Shown here: positions 46,546 to 58,029 of the stretch, piece by piece
Numbering within the stretch: position 1 is the stretch's first letter
How the letters are laid out: each line of letters starts with the position of its first letter
Assembly: GCF_016808335.1 (NCBI RefSeq)
Contig: NC_053142.1
Coordinates: forward strand, 46,844,198-46,908,197
DNA from: Panicum virgatum
Lineage: Eukaryota; Streptophyta; Magnoliopsida; Poales; Poaceae
Length of the DNA stretch: 64,000 nucleotides
Direction of reading: 5' to 3'
Notes under the pieces: generated by a model
Databases searched by the model: none
What the model saw: only the letters and a program-made list of their open reading frames with translations
Told to the model about the DNA's origin: nothing
Translations under genes and position numbers: made by a program

Positions 46546-46830
46546 GAAGAGCAACCTAGATAAGGATTCTTTCAATCGGCAACTAACTTTCAATTTGAAG
46601 ACAGAAAACAACATTATTGATATACCAAGTCCTTCCGCAATTGATATGACCATACATGACCAGTTTTCAACACATCCATGACCTAGAAAGTCAACAAACA
46701 AGATTGGAATGTGTTTTCTTACCAACAAAAAAAAAGTAGAGTTAATCCACTCCCAGAGGTGATTCGCAAAGAAGGGGGCCATGATGGGCGCGTGGTGGAA
46801 TAACGCGCGGAGTGACAAAGGAGTTGTCCC

Positions 46831-47310
46831 GTGGCAGAAAGCACGAACCTACAAGCAGAGCGGGTTGAAAAGCGGCGAGCTGCTGCGGCACATCAACGCC
46901 GGAGAGCGGGGCTTGGTGGAGGAGCGTTGCTGGCGGAGGCCGCCGGGGCGGTGACGGTCGCGCCGCTGGACCTGCCCAGGGTGCCGGGCCTGCCCGCGGG
47001 CGCCACGGCGGAGCTCTCCGTCGATGGCGATGAGCTTCTAAAGGTCGCGCTCGACGGCACCCGGCCGCAGGTCGCGGTGCTCCTCGCGGAGCTCCGCCCG
47101 GACGCGGATCGGTGGAGGAGACCGGTGCGGCGCGGGTGGGCGGGCGTGGTGGAGCTGTGGAGGACATCGGAGCGGCGGCCGGTTCTCGCCCTTGTCCGGC
47201 TGAAAAAAAAATACAGTGGGGCTAACTATCTCGTTCAATGTGAACGCAAGAATCCCGTTCCCTGTGAACGCGTTTGGAGCGTTTGTGAGGGTTTACCTTA
47301 CCGCCGCTAA
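46831..47310 (+). other. GC-rich open frame, possible captured gene fragment
   Basis: 159 codons, Ala/Arg/Leu-rich, in an otherwise AT-rich element. The sharp GC rise (about 46840-47200) resembles a host first exon carried by a Pack-MULE. I recognise no domain on either strand. Confidence 0.3.
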
Positions 47311-47583
47311 CACTTGCCGCTAGCGGCAACCAGTATTTTCCGATTTAAAATTTAAAAATACAAAAGTCAAAAAAACAGTTACCGCTACAGTAAAAATGAT
47401 AAAATCTACGGTGCAAACGGTAAGGTGGGCACAATTGTGACTAATATTGCTACACCTGCCATGTCAGCATTTTTAGCCTGTACTCTCGCTCCACGCAAGC
47501 TATCTTCCCGAATCTTGTGCAGCTGAATCTACGGCCAAAAACTCTGGCGGTACCGACCACCCTGCGGTAGCAGAACAAAAGCG

Positions 47584-47884
47584 GCTGCGCCACGCCGCAG
47601 CCGTACAGCAGGCGCACCCACCACCGGGAGAGGAAGAAGCTCATGAGCCCAGCGGGGATGGCGAGGAAGGGCAGGTACACCGCGGTGAGGCTCAGCTTCA
47701 TGGCCACGATGGAGAGCACCACGCCCAGGACGACGCCCACGGCCACCGACCGCGCCGTGATCATCTCCGGCAGCGTCGGCACCGGCTCCCCCTCGAACAC
47801 CAGCTCCGTCGACGGGCCGGCGGCGGCGTCCGCCTCCTCCTCCCACGCCTGCCGCTGCCGCTCGTCGGCCGGAGGCTCCGCCAT
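47584..47884 (-). pseudogene. YSL transporter, N-terminal exon
   Basis: Starts MAEPPADERQ and has an acidic N-terminus, then ITARSVAVGVVLGVVLSIVA, LSLTAVYLPFLAIPAGLMSF and RWWVRLLYGCGVAQ, the first transmembrane segments of YSL proteins. Codon 101 is cut after its first base by the MULE end. The next residues of the family ([12 protein letters not shown]) lie at 38996 on the opposite strand. The frame reads on into the MULE end for about 44 codons to a stop at 47450. Confidence 0.88.
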
Positions 47885-48368
47885 CTCTGCGCGCGGCGAA
47901 CGCTAGCTCACGCCTGGCTAGCGCTTGCTAACGTTGCCGCGCGCGCGCCTCCTCTTCTGCCCAGCCGATCGGTTTTGCCTGCGGAAATGCGAGCTCGGGA
48001 GGGCCTTTTATGGGGGTGGTGAAGCAGGGAGATGGTTTGATTCGTTGGATTGGTATGCGGTTTTGGGCGCGTGACAGTTAATTTGGTTGTGTAAGTGAAG
48101 TGTGGGTAATGCTAAAGATAGCTATTTTTTTGAGCGGTAAAGGTAGCTATTTTCATGTGTTGTTGGGGCGGCAATGTGGGCTGTTTTACCGTTGCGTTCG
48201 ATGCTGGAGCAAGCGACGAAAATGGCTATCTTTGTTCGTTGAGTTGGTTTGCAGTTCAGTGATTTTTCCCCTTCTTTTTGACGCGCAATTCAGTGAGCTT
48301 TCCCCTGTGAATACTGAATATTTTATCCCTGAAACAGATAATAGGTAACCATGAGTTTAGATGATTTG
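47885..48368. other. former promoter side of the YSL gene
   Basis: GC-rich for about 100 bp, then mixed sequence. No TATA box or other gene could be fixed. Confidence 0.35.
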
Positions 48369-49510
48369 TGTCGGGTACATGATTTGGGGTATCCTAACCA
48401 GGGACTAAAACTCCCCCCAAAACGACGCGAAATACAGTCCAACATACGGCCCAAATCCTCTTCGGGCACGAGAAACTCGAGTACGCACTTGGCCCACGGC
48501 CCAACGCCACGGTACGGCCCATCCGAGGCCTCACCAGCCGCAGAGCAATCTCCGCCTCGCTCGAGGGCTTCCTCAGCCGAGGCCCCTCGACGCGCAGCAA
48601 TCTCCGCCTCGCTCGAGGCTCCCTCAGCCGAGCCCTCCGCGGACCCTCGGCACAGGGGAAACTCCGCCTCGCTCGAGCCCCCCTCGGCAGACTGAAGCGG
48701 TGGCCCAACCACCCGATGGGACGGGACGCACTAATTCGCCAACCACCCCGCGGCATGGGGTGGGGGTCAGATGGTGTCAGACGGCGTCAGCTGGCGTCGA
48801 CCATCACGCCGCACAACGGATGTGACCAGCGTCTCGTCAGCCTGCACCCACCACTGTGCTGCTATTCCCGGCGCGGGGCAGGTCCGCGGCGCTCTGTGCG
48901 GACTTGTCTGACACCGCCCCGCCAATGTGCTACCTATCGTTGCACCTTTTCCCCTGCAGGATCCTCGGCGGGCATGGACAATGACCCTCGAACGCGCTAC
49001 AGCTCTTGACCGGGGCAGGACCGGAGTCTTTGGCACCCTCGACGTCCTACCTCATCCGACGCCAGGCACTGCACACCAGCAGTCACAGCCACGCCGCCAA
49101 CTGGCACCACAGGATAAGGACGCGCTCCGGGTATGGGCAGTAGGATTTGCGAGGATGACGACCACGCCCGACGCTATGCTCCGCAGCGCTTGGTAACAGG
49201 AACGACCAACTGTACTCCCTCGGATCGGGGGAAGAAAAGATGGCCATGTAAACGCCCAACACGTGTAACTCTCCCCACCTTGGTCTATAAAAAGGGGGGG
49301 GACCCCTCGGCATGGGGGCACGGACGAATAACGGCGAGAACACTCACTCCACCGATAGTGGACTCGCCTCAATCACTCCTAGCATACCTAGGGACTTGGG
49401 AGTCTCTCACCCTCTCTCGTTCAAAGCTTGTATCCCAGGGACTTGTACTCTCTTCCTCTTTATCAATGAAATGGGCACATTCTCGTGCCGTCCGTTCAAA
49501 AAAAAAAAAC
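48369..49510 (+). repeat. Tat-type LTR, solo or truncated
   Basis: Begins TGTCGGGTACATGATTTGG, like the LTRs at 13276 and 63091, and carries the same CTCCGCCTCGCTCGAGG blocks (about 48550-48680) and a TATA box (TATAAAAA near 49286). The usual CCGACA end is missing. Instead the sequence runs through TTTATCAATGAAATGGGCAC to an A12 run at about 49498-49509. No polypurine tract or internal region adjoins it on the left. Confidence 0.7.
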
Positions 49511-49563
49511 ACAGTGCATTTTTCCCACCCGCTGAGAAACAAAAGAAGCATCACTAATGTATG

Positions 49564-52500
49564 TGCGGTCTGCTTTGCGCTTCCCTGATCATCAGGTTTC
49601 TCATGTCCGGGAATTGGGTCTGGTTCCTCACCATCCTACTCTGCTTCCCGGCATTGAAGCTCAATCTACAGCTCAAGATCAAGCCAGCAATACTGACCAG
49701 CCTCATCACCAAGCTCATCTACCTAGCTCAACAATGCTCCACGACACTGCGACTCAGGCTCTGGCGCCAGCCTCAAGGGCGCCAGGGGGCCAATGAGTCT
49801 AATCAGCTGGAACTGCAGAGGCTCGGGCGGGGGCCTCTACAGTCCGACGCTTAATCATCTCGCCCGTCTCTCTTCCTCTACAAACGCCAAGGTAATCTTT
49901 GTTTCAGAGACTAGAACGTCCAAATTTGATCGATCTCAGCTCACAAATCGTTTTTTTATGCAAGACTGTCACATAGTACCTGCCGATGGACTTTCAGGAG
50001 GCCTCTGGCTTCTATGGAAAAATGAAGTTCAAGTTCAAGTCCTCCGTGCTACTCACCACTACATACTAGCTAGCTGTGTGTACAAAACTTCCCTTTCGGG
50101 CCCTGTAAATTTTAATCTAGTTTGCGTCTACGGTGATCCCCATCACCAAAAAACCAGCCTCATCTGGGAGGATGTGTCGACTTTTGTGTTAGCCTCTCCT
50201 GACACTCCAACCTTTTGTATGGGAGACATGAATAATATCATGCACGCCTCTGAGAAATGTGGTCCCACCCCTCCTAATCAAACTCGCATCCGGGAATTCT
50301 GCTCGTTGGTGAAACAGTGTGGCCTTTTTGATCTCGGTTAGTACAATGGACCTGCTTACACTTGGTGCAATAAACGTTTCACGACTCACCCAACTTCCCA
50401 ACGCCTTGATCGCTGCTTAGCAAATGCTGAATGGTGCACGGCCTTTCCGAGAACTACAATTTACCATCTCCCTATGCTGTACAGTGGCCATGCTCCCATA
50501 CTTGCAATTCTGGAACCTAAAACAAGAATCCCCAAAAAACCTTTCCGATTCGAAAATTGGTGGCTTCTTGAACGCGATTTTCAGCAAGTGGCGCAGTCTA
50601 GCTGGATCAAATCCAATCAGCGAAACTTCCATGCTAGAACTAGAGTTATGGCAAAGGATCTGAAAATTTGGAGCAAAAAGAAAAAAACCCATTCACGAAC
50701 AACTGTCACAAATAGAAGAGACCCTTCTACAGCACCAATCCAAAATCCCAGCTCTGAGGGATTACCAACTTGAAACCAGTCAAGCTACACAACACTACCT
50801 CCTTCTAACAAAAAATGCTGAATACCACAAACAGAGAGCAAAACAGTTATGGGCCACCCAAGGAGACAGGAACACTGAATTTTTCCACAAAGCAATCATG
50901 AAGAGAGCAAGAAGAAACAAAATCACCTCCATCATCGACATAAACGGCAATGTGCACTCTGATCCACAGGCAGTTGCGACTGTCCTCATTTCCTATTTCA
51001 GCAACCTCTTTGCAACACAATTGCAGGCCTCAAATTCAGAGCATGCGCCTTCCCAACGACAGGCAATAATCGATGACTACACCTACTCCTCCCCTGACCT
51101 TCATGAACTGCACAATCTCCTTAAAGGTATGAAACGAGACGCCTCTCCAGGCCCCGATGGCCTCAACGTAGCTTTCTATCAAGCGACTTGGAATTGGATT
51201 AAACTAGATGTTCTGAACCTTGTCACTAACTTCTACTCCTCCGGTACGTTTCCTGCCGGCATCAATGACACTTTTATTGTTCTAATTCCAAAAAAAAACA
51301 CCTGCCTTTCACCACAAGATTACAGACCAATCAGTCTTTGCAATGTGGTTTACAAAATCGTGGCAAAGTCTTTAGCCGAGCGCATAAAAAATCATCTCCC
51401 AAACATAATCCATCACTCCCAACAGGCCTTTGTGCAAGGAAGAAACATCACTACTAACATTATCCTAGCACAAGAAATTGTTCACTCCTTCCAGCTAAAA
51501 TCTTGGAAACATAGCGCCTTCATGCTGAAACTAGACCTTGCTAAAGCTTTCGACCGCATCGAATGGGCCTTCATAGCCCAAGCACTTCAACGTCAGGGAT
51601 TCCATGCAAACTTCATCAACCTAATCCGAGCCTGTACGGAATCTGCCTCCTTTTCGATCCTATTAAATGGCCAACCTTTTGGCCGGTTCCAAGCCCAAAG
51701 AGGTCTACGACAAGGCTGTCCACTTTCTCCTTACCTTTTTGTCATAGCCGTTAATGAACTATCTATCACTCTGCAGGAAGCCCTTCAATCACACAACTTG
51801 TCTGGCATTTCCCTAGGACCGGGTTGCCCCCCTATTCACTCCCTCATGTTTGCTGATGACCTGATCATCTGTGGCAAGGCGGATGCTTCAGAAGCACAAA
51901 CAATTAAAAATCTTTTACACACTTTCTGTGCACAATCAGGACAAACTCCGAGCTGGCCAAAATCTTCAATCCTCTTCAGCCGCAATGTAGACGAGACTAC
52001 TAAGCAGCACATCAAACAAATCTATCCAGTACAAGACTTACAGCCAAATACCACCCACCTTGGCCATCCTCTAATAATGACACACAAAGACAGAATTAGT
52101 GCCTATGATTTTATCTACCAAAAGTTCAAAAACAAGTTGACAACATTAAAAGCAAACAAGCTAAATCATGCGGGACGCCTGGCTTACATACAATCTGTCT
52201 TCTCTTCCATCCCTATCTACTATATGGCCCATGCCCTCTTCACAAAAAAATTCTTAGCAAAAATTAACACCATCATTAGAAACTTTTGGTGGGCTGGCCA
52301 CCAGGAAGAAGGCAGTTCTACACCCTTCCACTTTCGAGCATGGGATGACATCTGCCAACCCAAATCCATGGGAGGCCTGGGCATTAAAGACCTCTACAAT
52401 GTTAATAAAAGCCTTCTGCTCAAAACCGCTTGGAACATAGTTACTGAAAAGGACCCGAACCTCACTGCCATTCTGAAAGGGAAATACTTCCACAAGTCCT

Positions 52501-52966
52501 CCTTCTGGACTGCCCCCTCCTCCACTCCAAAATCACTCTTCTGGGCCTCTATCCTAAAAATTAGGGAGACACTAACAAATAATTGCTCTTACCAAATCTT
52601 GAGGGGGAACACAACTATTTGGAACCAACCATGGGTGCAATGCTGGACGAACATGCATAATCTTCTCTCCACAGAGCAGCCCGCGACGGCACTCCCAAAC
52701 TCCATCTCAGACCTCTGGCTCCCTAACACTAAAACTTGGGATTATGACAAGATCAAGAACCTCTTTGGCGACCAAGCTGCTACCTCGATCGCAAACCTTA
52801 CCATTCTAAACCAGGACGGCCCGGATATACTTTGCTGGAAGCCCTCAACTTCAGGAAAATGCACAGCCCGAGATGCCTACAACTACCTAACTGCAACCAC
52901 ACACAACCAGCTGCCGCAAACAGGAAGTAGAAGTAGAAGTATCCCCCCTCCCACTCTAAGCATCAT
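49564..52966 (+). pseudogene. L1-type LINE, left part: ORF1 tail, endonuclease and reverse transcriptase
   Basis: A Gln/Pro-rich frame, probably the ORF1 tail, ends at 49796 in an ATGA overlap with the ORF2 start at 49793 (MSLISWNCRGSG). The endonuclease shows VSETRT, VYGDPH and FCMGDMNNI. A TAG at about 50339 interrupts DLG/YNGPAYTW, and an A-run frameshift lies near 50685. The RT frame then runs to 52966: YRPISLCNVVYKIVAKSLAE, HHSQQAFVQGRNI, KLDLAKAFDRIEW, LRQGCPLSPYLFV and the active-site box FADD. The RT zinc-finger domain begins but is cut at 52966. The LINE is 5' truncated; AATGTATG here (49556-49563) may be its target duplication. Confidence 0.85.
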
Positions 52967-53906
52967 GGCTTTTGCTACGGTACACCGAAATGATTGTGGA
53001 CCGTTGATCTTATAGACTATTACCTCTTAGGAGGTAATAGTTTTAATATTTATTCTATGTATTTTAAATACAAAAAGTAGGGATTAGATCTAATTTGCAT
53101 GCATGGTTAGTTGAGATTAGATCTAACTTGCATGCAGATTAGTTGAGATGTGCCGGCTATGGGAATTTTTTGAGATCTCAGATTTGTTTCTTAACGTGAA
53201 TAAAAGCAAACATGCGGTGTTTGATTACTTCGAAAAAAAATATGTTCATGGCAATAACGTGTATACGTGACAAACTTGGCTAGAAAAATATTTTTAGAAT
53301 CATATCATGACCGGTGTCTATGAGATCTATACCATCTAATGTGCCATGACGTGACATTTGGCAGATGTATTTTTTTGCCCCTCCATGCCATGCACGTCAC
53401 ATACTGGTAGAAAATTGGGTGCAACGTTTTTTTTAGCCATGAAGTGACATTTGCCAACCAAATTTTTATTTGTACCAAAGGTTGTGCCAGCCATTAAATT
53501 GAGACAAGAAATATTTTTTGTCCCCTCGAAGCATTAGATGTGACATCAAATTATCTCTTAGAAGGATTTGAAACAGCATAGAATTTTTTAATTCATTATC
53601 ATAGACATGATTCATACATCAAAAATTTATCTTGTGAGTCCAAGAAAATAGCACAGAGATGGTACAGAATACAAGGTAAATCCAAATTTTGTGACATGTT
53701 ATGAATTCTCTAAAACTAATTAAATCATGTGTTGCAATAGGAGGTAGGACTACAATTTGATGACATGTTAATGTTTATCAAATCTATCTATAAAAAGTTG
53801 AAATAATTGAAACTCTTTTTCACCAAGATTAGGCCCATCTTACCCCTCACGACGGGTCCACTTGTCAGGCCAAAAGGTTTCACGAAAGAAAGTGAGAGAT
53901 TGGTTT

Positions 53907-54520
53907 CACTACCGGAAATGGCTTATTTGTCGTGTGTTGGTGGAGGACACCCTTCGGGACGGTGGAGTGTCACAACAGCTCGGGAGGGGACGAGGACCCC
54001 TTCAGAAGTGGAACGGACCGCGGAACGAGAAGACACAATGAACGCACAGTAACGGAGCAACAATTACTCTTGTATTAAATGTAATCTTACAACGATCATG
54101 GATTACATGTTGCATTCATCCATGGTCCCACGTTGAGCCCACATGCTATTCGCTTGCTTGATGCTCGACCTCTTTGCTTGGTGGGCTTCGGCCCAGGTCG
54201 TCTGAGTGGACCTGAAGGAACCCTCCCGCCGGAGGTCTTCGCTAAGGTGGCTTCCCCAACACCGTGTGCTTACATATTTGTCGTGTGCCTTATATCGGCC
54301 ACATGGCAAAGATTCTATTTGCATGAGACAATTATTAAATACACATCAAATAAGGCACACATGGCATATACGTTCTTTGCTCGTTTGCAGGACAAGAATA
54401 CACACAGCAAATACATAACACACGGCAAAATAACACGTTTGTCGAGTGCCTGAATCCAGGCACACGGCCAAGTAATAAAATTGCCGTGTGTTTGTTTAGC
54501 ACACGACAAAGTAATACTTT
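53907..54520 (+). mobile_element. CACTA element terminus, partner end not found
   Basis: Starts CACTACCGGAAATGGC, the standard CACTA end. Many subterminal repeats of TTTGYCGTGTGYC follow in both orientations (for example at 53929, 54278, 54408, 54440 and 54482). No matching inverted CCGGTAGTG was seen before 58421. Confidence 0.65.
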
Positions 54521-54699
54521 TTTTCTTTTTTCACCTCGAAACTTTTTCTACTATTCACATACAACATGTGGTAAACTATATTAAAATTCGGTACTTTTTG
54601 TATTTATTTTCTATATTTAACCAATAAATTGCATTTCAACCAATTAATTGCATTATATTTAACCAGTATGTATTCACAAATGTACTATATCGTCATCTA

Positions 54700-55135
54700 T
54701 AGCCTATGGGCCGGATTCAACAAAAAGCCCAGCAAAAGAAAGCCAAAATTAGGAATCGCTCCCACCCTAGCCCGAGCCGGCGAGCCCCCTTCGGTCCTTC
54801 CCAGTCTGTCCGCCCCCCTCCCTACCGCCGCCGTCTGCGCCCCAGACGGCCAGACCCAGCCAGTGCGCCTCCGCCTCCGGCCCTCCGTCCTCCGCCCAGC
54901 GCCCCAGCCCCAACGTCCGGCTCCGGCGATCGGCTTCCGAGCTCCCCAACTTCAGCAGGGCTGCAGCCCACAGGGGAGGTAGTACTGAGGGGTGGGGGGC
55001 AGCCGCCAGCCGGGACATCCAGGGGCGGCGAGTGCGGAGCGCCCCAGCACCAGCGCGGCAGCGCCCCAGCGGCCTGCGGCGCCGAGTACTGCTACGCAAG
55101 CCAGCAGCCCAGCAAGGTAAGATGATAGCTGGGCT
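54700..55135. other. GC-rich gene-like fragment
   Basis: GC content jumps, with open frames on both strands and 5'-leader-like CCTAGCCC and CCGCCGCC runs. No domain was recognised. It may be host sequence captured by the transposon. Confidence 0.3.
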
Positions 55136-55371
55136 GCCGTGGGGCCGCCCGGCGGAAGGCATGACCAACTCGATTTCTTCCCATCCAGTCTTGATAATTT
55201 CCGAATTTGTAGGTTCAGGGGCAAGTTCCTGAAGCGGGGAGTGAAGGAGGTCATCAGGAGCAACAGCAGTGGCCCTGAATTTCAATCTTTTCTCCTTTGT
55301 CAACTAGACCTAATATGCAGTACACATCCCATGGGGAAATAGAAACCACGTGGCCCTGAATTGTAAAGGTC

Positions 55372-56057
55372 CTATCTGCTGCATTGAATTTCAACAAGAC
55401 TCTCCACTAGCATACGTTGAATAGGCATCGATGGAATATTAAGGAACTTGCCTAATCCTATTTTTTCAACTATATCCCTTTGATCCTTTGTCAATTTCCT
55501 GCATAATGCAGCAAATTTTCCTGGCATACACACGGTTGCAACCTGGTTATCAAACATATAAAAAACAACAAAATATATCAAATTAAAAAATGACTCTGAA
55601 GGCCTTGTCCATAATATATTACAAACAAGAACGTACCATCTTTGACCAGCACACAACTCGATTCACCAACTCTATGGACTGGTCAATCCCTTAAACAATC
55701 TAATGGGAGTGGCTTTATTCTGTATTCTCCATCTCCTTCAGTTTCACCCAGAGATGAATCTAAAGCAAAGTCTGCTGATAAGATACAGGGATGGGGATAG
55801 AGGGCCAAAGCATTGCTCAGCAACCTCGGTGGCAGGACATATTCCGGCTTACCTTTCCAGCCGTGGCTGACGGACCGCGGAAGCCGATGTGGCGGACCAC
55901 CGGGATGCACAACACGCGGTGGCCGCCGGCAAGACGCCGTCGAGTGCAGGGGCGGCGTAGAAGGCGGCGGCAGCCTCTATGTAGCGATGGAACCCTAATC
56001 CATGCCCATGTTGAATCCATCTCCGAGAGTATAGGAACCAGGCTAACAGAATCATGA
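55372..56057 (-). pseudogene. transposon-borne Ulp1-associated protein, N-terminal exons
   Basis: Two minus-strand pieces. The upper (about 56057-55850) codes an Ala-rich leader ending at a GTAAGC donor. The lower (about 55656-55372) codes VCMPGKFAALCRKLTKDQRD and IVEKIGLGKFLNIPSMP. That pattern (basic segment, then LT.DQ..IV..IG.G..L) is known from plant transposon proteins that end in a Ulp1-type cysteine protease, as in Kaonashi MULEs. No protease domain is visible here. Function is unproven. Confidence 0.4.
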
Positions 56058-56764
56058 ATCTCGGAACGAGGGCGGCGTAGGAGGCGGCGGCGGGCGATTC
56101 TATTTATCGCGCGCGCTACTGCACGCGATTTCGTCGCAGAAGCTCTTCGCGGAGCTCGTTGTCGGTCCGTCTGGATTTCAGAGGCCCATTTAGCCTGGCG
56201 GCCCATATTAATCTCCCGATTCGCCCTTCCTTTTTCCTGGATTTCCTGCCTTTTCGGCTTCTCAGTTAGGGTTTGTGCCGCCGAGGCGATTCTCATTCGC
56301 CCCATTCCTCGCGGATTCGGATGTCTCCGTCCCAGCATCTGTGAAGGTTTGATTTTCGTTCCTCCATTGTTATTACCTTGTGCTACTTCATCGCCTTTTT
56401 GTTTTGCATCTGTTTCGTATTTAGCATTCATCTGTTTCATATCTATTTTGGAGATTCATCAGATAGCCCAAAGTTTAGCGTTTATCTAGATTTTGTTCTC
56501 GATCCAATTTTCTTAATTTTTACAATTTTTGGTGGTCTAATTCATCAGGTTTTTTTTGGTTGCAGGGTCTACCATGAATTCTGAAGCCAAGCTTTTATGT
56601 TGTGGCACCTCAAGAATGTCAAAGTAACTGGGTTCTATGAGATGATACTTTTTGCAGTTCAAGTAGTTTACATGTCTGCAGCTCTGAAAAACTAAGCGTA
56701 CTGTTTATTACTCTATTTGGTTACATAACTTGTTCTCTTGTTCCATCTTTCTTAACATCTAGAC

Positions 56765-57990
56765 CAGAATTCGGAGAACATTTGAAAGTGTTCTGTCACT
56801 CCATTTGTAAATATTCCAAAAAATGTTCCAGTAATTACTTTAGAACATTTGAAATGTTCTGTAACTCCATTTGAATTGTTCCAAATAAAGTTTCAAGAAT
56901 TACTTCTGAGAACATTTGAAAATTTTCCAAAAAGGTTCCGGGAATTGTTTTTGAGAACATTTGAAAAAGTTCTATCATTCGATTTCAAATGTTCCAAAAA
57001 AAGGTTTCACGAATTACTTCTGAGAACATTTGAAAAAGTTCTTTAAGTCCATTTGAAATTGATCCAAAAAAGAAGTTCCAGATATTACTTCGGAGAACAT
57101 TTTAAAAAGTGTTGTCAGTCCATTTGAAAATGTTCCATAGCACTTCTAAAAACATTTTAAATGCCCCCAGAACACTTCTGAAAATTTTTTAAATGCCCCC
57201 CAGAACAAATCTAAATGTTTTCGGAACACTTTTGAAATGTTCCCAGAAGAAATTTTAAAGTTCTAGAACACTTCTAAAAACATCTTTAATGTTCCAGAAC
57301 ACTTTTGAAATGTTTCAAGAAATAAATCTTAATATTTTAGAATAAAAAAATGTTTCGAAACAAATCTTGAAAATTTGGCTAGAACATTTGTGAAATGTTC
57401 CCGGAACAAATTTATGAAATGTTTTGGGGCAAAATAAAAGTTCCGGAACATTCTCAAAACAGCACAAGTTAGAATGTTTCGGAACACTTTTCAAATGTTC
57501 CTAGAACAAATCTTGAAGTTCTCGAACACTTCTGAAAATGTTTTTGGAACAAAATAAAAGTCAGAATGTTTCGGAACACTTTTGAAAACATCTTAATATT
57601 TCAGAACAATCTGGATGTTTTCAGAATAAATTAATAGTTTCGGAACAAACCAAACCGTTTTTCAGAACAATCTTGAAAATTTCTCCAGAACATTTGTGAA
57701 ATTGTTCCGAAAACAAATTGTTTTGAAACAAACTTTTTGAAGAGAATTTTAAATGTTTGACAAACTTTTTTTGGAACATTTTGGCATTTTATTTGGAACA
57801 CTGTGACTTGTTCTCGAACAAATTTGGAATTCGTTTTTGAAATAATTTGTAATGTTTGACAAATATTTTTTGGGTTAAACAATTTTACAGAACACTCTAA
57901 AATATTTCGAAACAATCCTCAAATGTTCACAAATAATTTCTGGAATGTTTGGCTAACATTCTAAAAAGTGCAAAGTTTTTTCTTCAGAAT
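56765..57990. repeat. array of GAACATTTGAAAATGTTC-like repeats
   Basis: About 1.2 kb of diverged repeats. A core of GAACA(T)TTTGAAA joined to TGTTC(C/T) recurs some 25-30 times. In the left third the spacing is about 65-75 bases with CCATTTGAAA and AATTACTTCTGAGAAC companions. The right part is more scrambled. The core is an imperfect palindrome. Confidence 0.8.
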
Positions 57991-58029
57991 ATTTGCAGAG
58001 AAACACGAAGAAGTAAGAAAGAACCTGTA

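Larger units (their letters stand above)
40171..47583 (+). mobile_element. Mutator-like element (FAR1 type), 7.4 kb
   Basis: The left end, CAAACGCGGATTCTATACCG, and the right end, read inward as CGCTTTTGTTCTGCTACCGC, share TTCT..TACCGC.GGGTGG then GTACCGCC as terminal inverted repeats of about 45 bp. It holds a decayed FAR1/MULE transposase gene on the plus strand, two TATAGCG-rich insertions, a direct duplication (45.5/46.4 kb) and a GC-rich gene-like piece near 46.9 kb. Its two flanks, TACCTCACCG (40161-40170) and GCTGCGCCAC (47584-47593), do not match each other. They match the flanks of the 79-bp remnant instead, so the element is a recombinant. Confidence 0.78.

Noticed and set aside
48323..48756. 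Minus-strand protein near 48.5 kb
   Set aside because: It is the reverse of the CTCGCTCGAGG repeat block in an LTR.
54629..55303. Protein-coding gene inside the 5.45-kb element
   Set aside because: Open on both strands, proline-rich, with no start context or domain. Kept only as a possible captured fragment.
56765..57990. Centromeric or satellite array
   Set aside because: Too short, too diverged and bounded by a transposon end. A subterminal repeat is a better fit.
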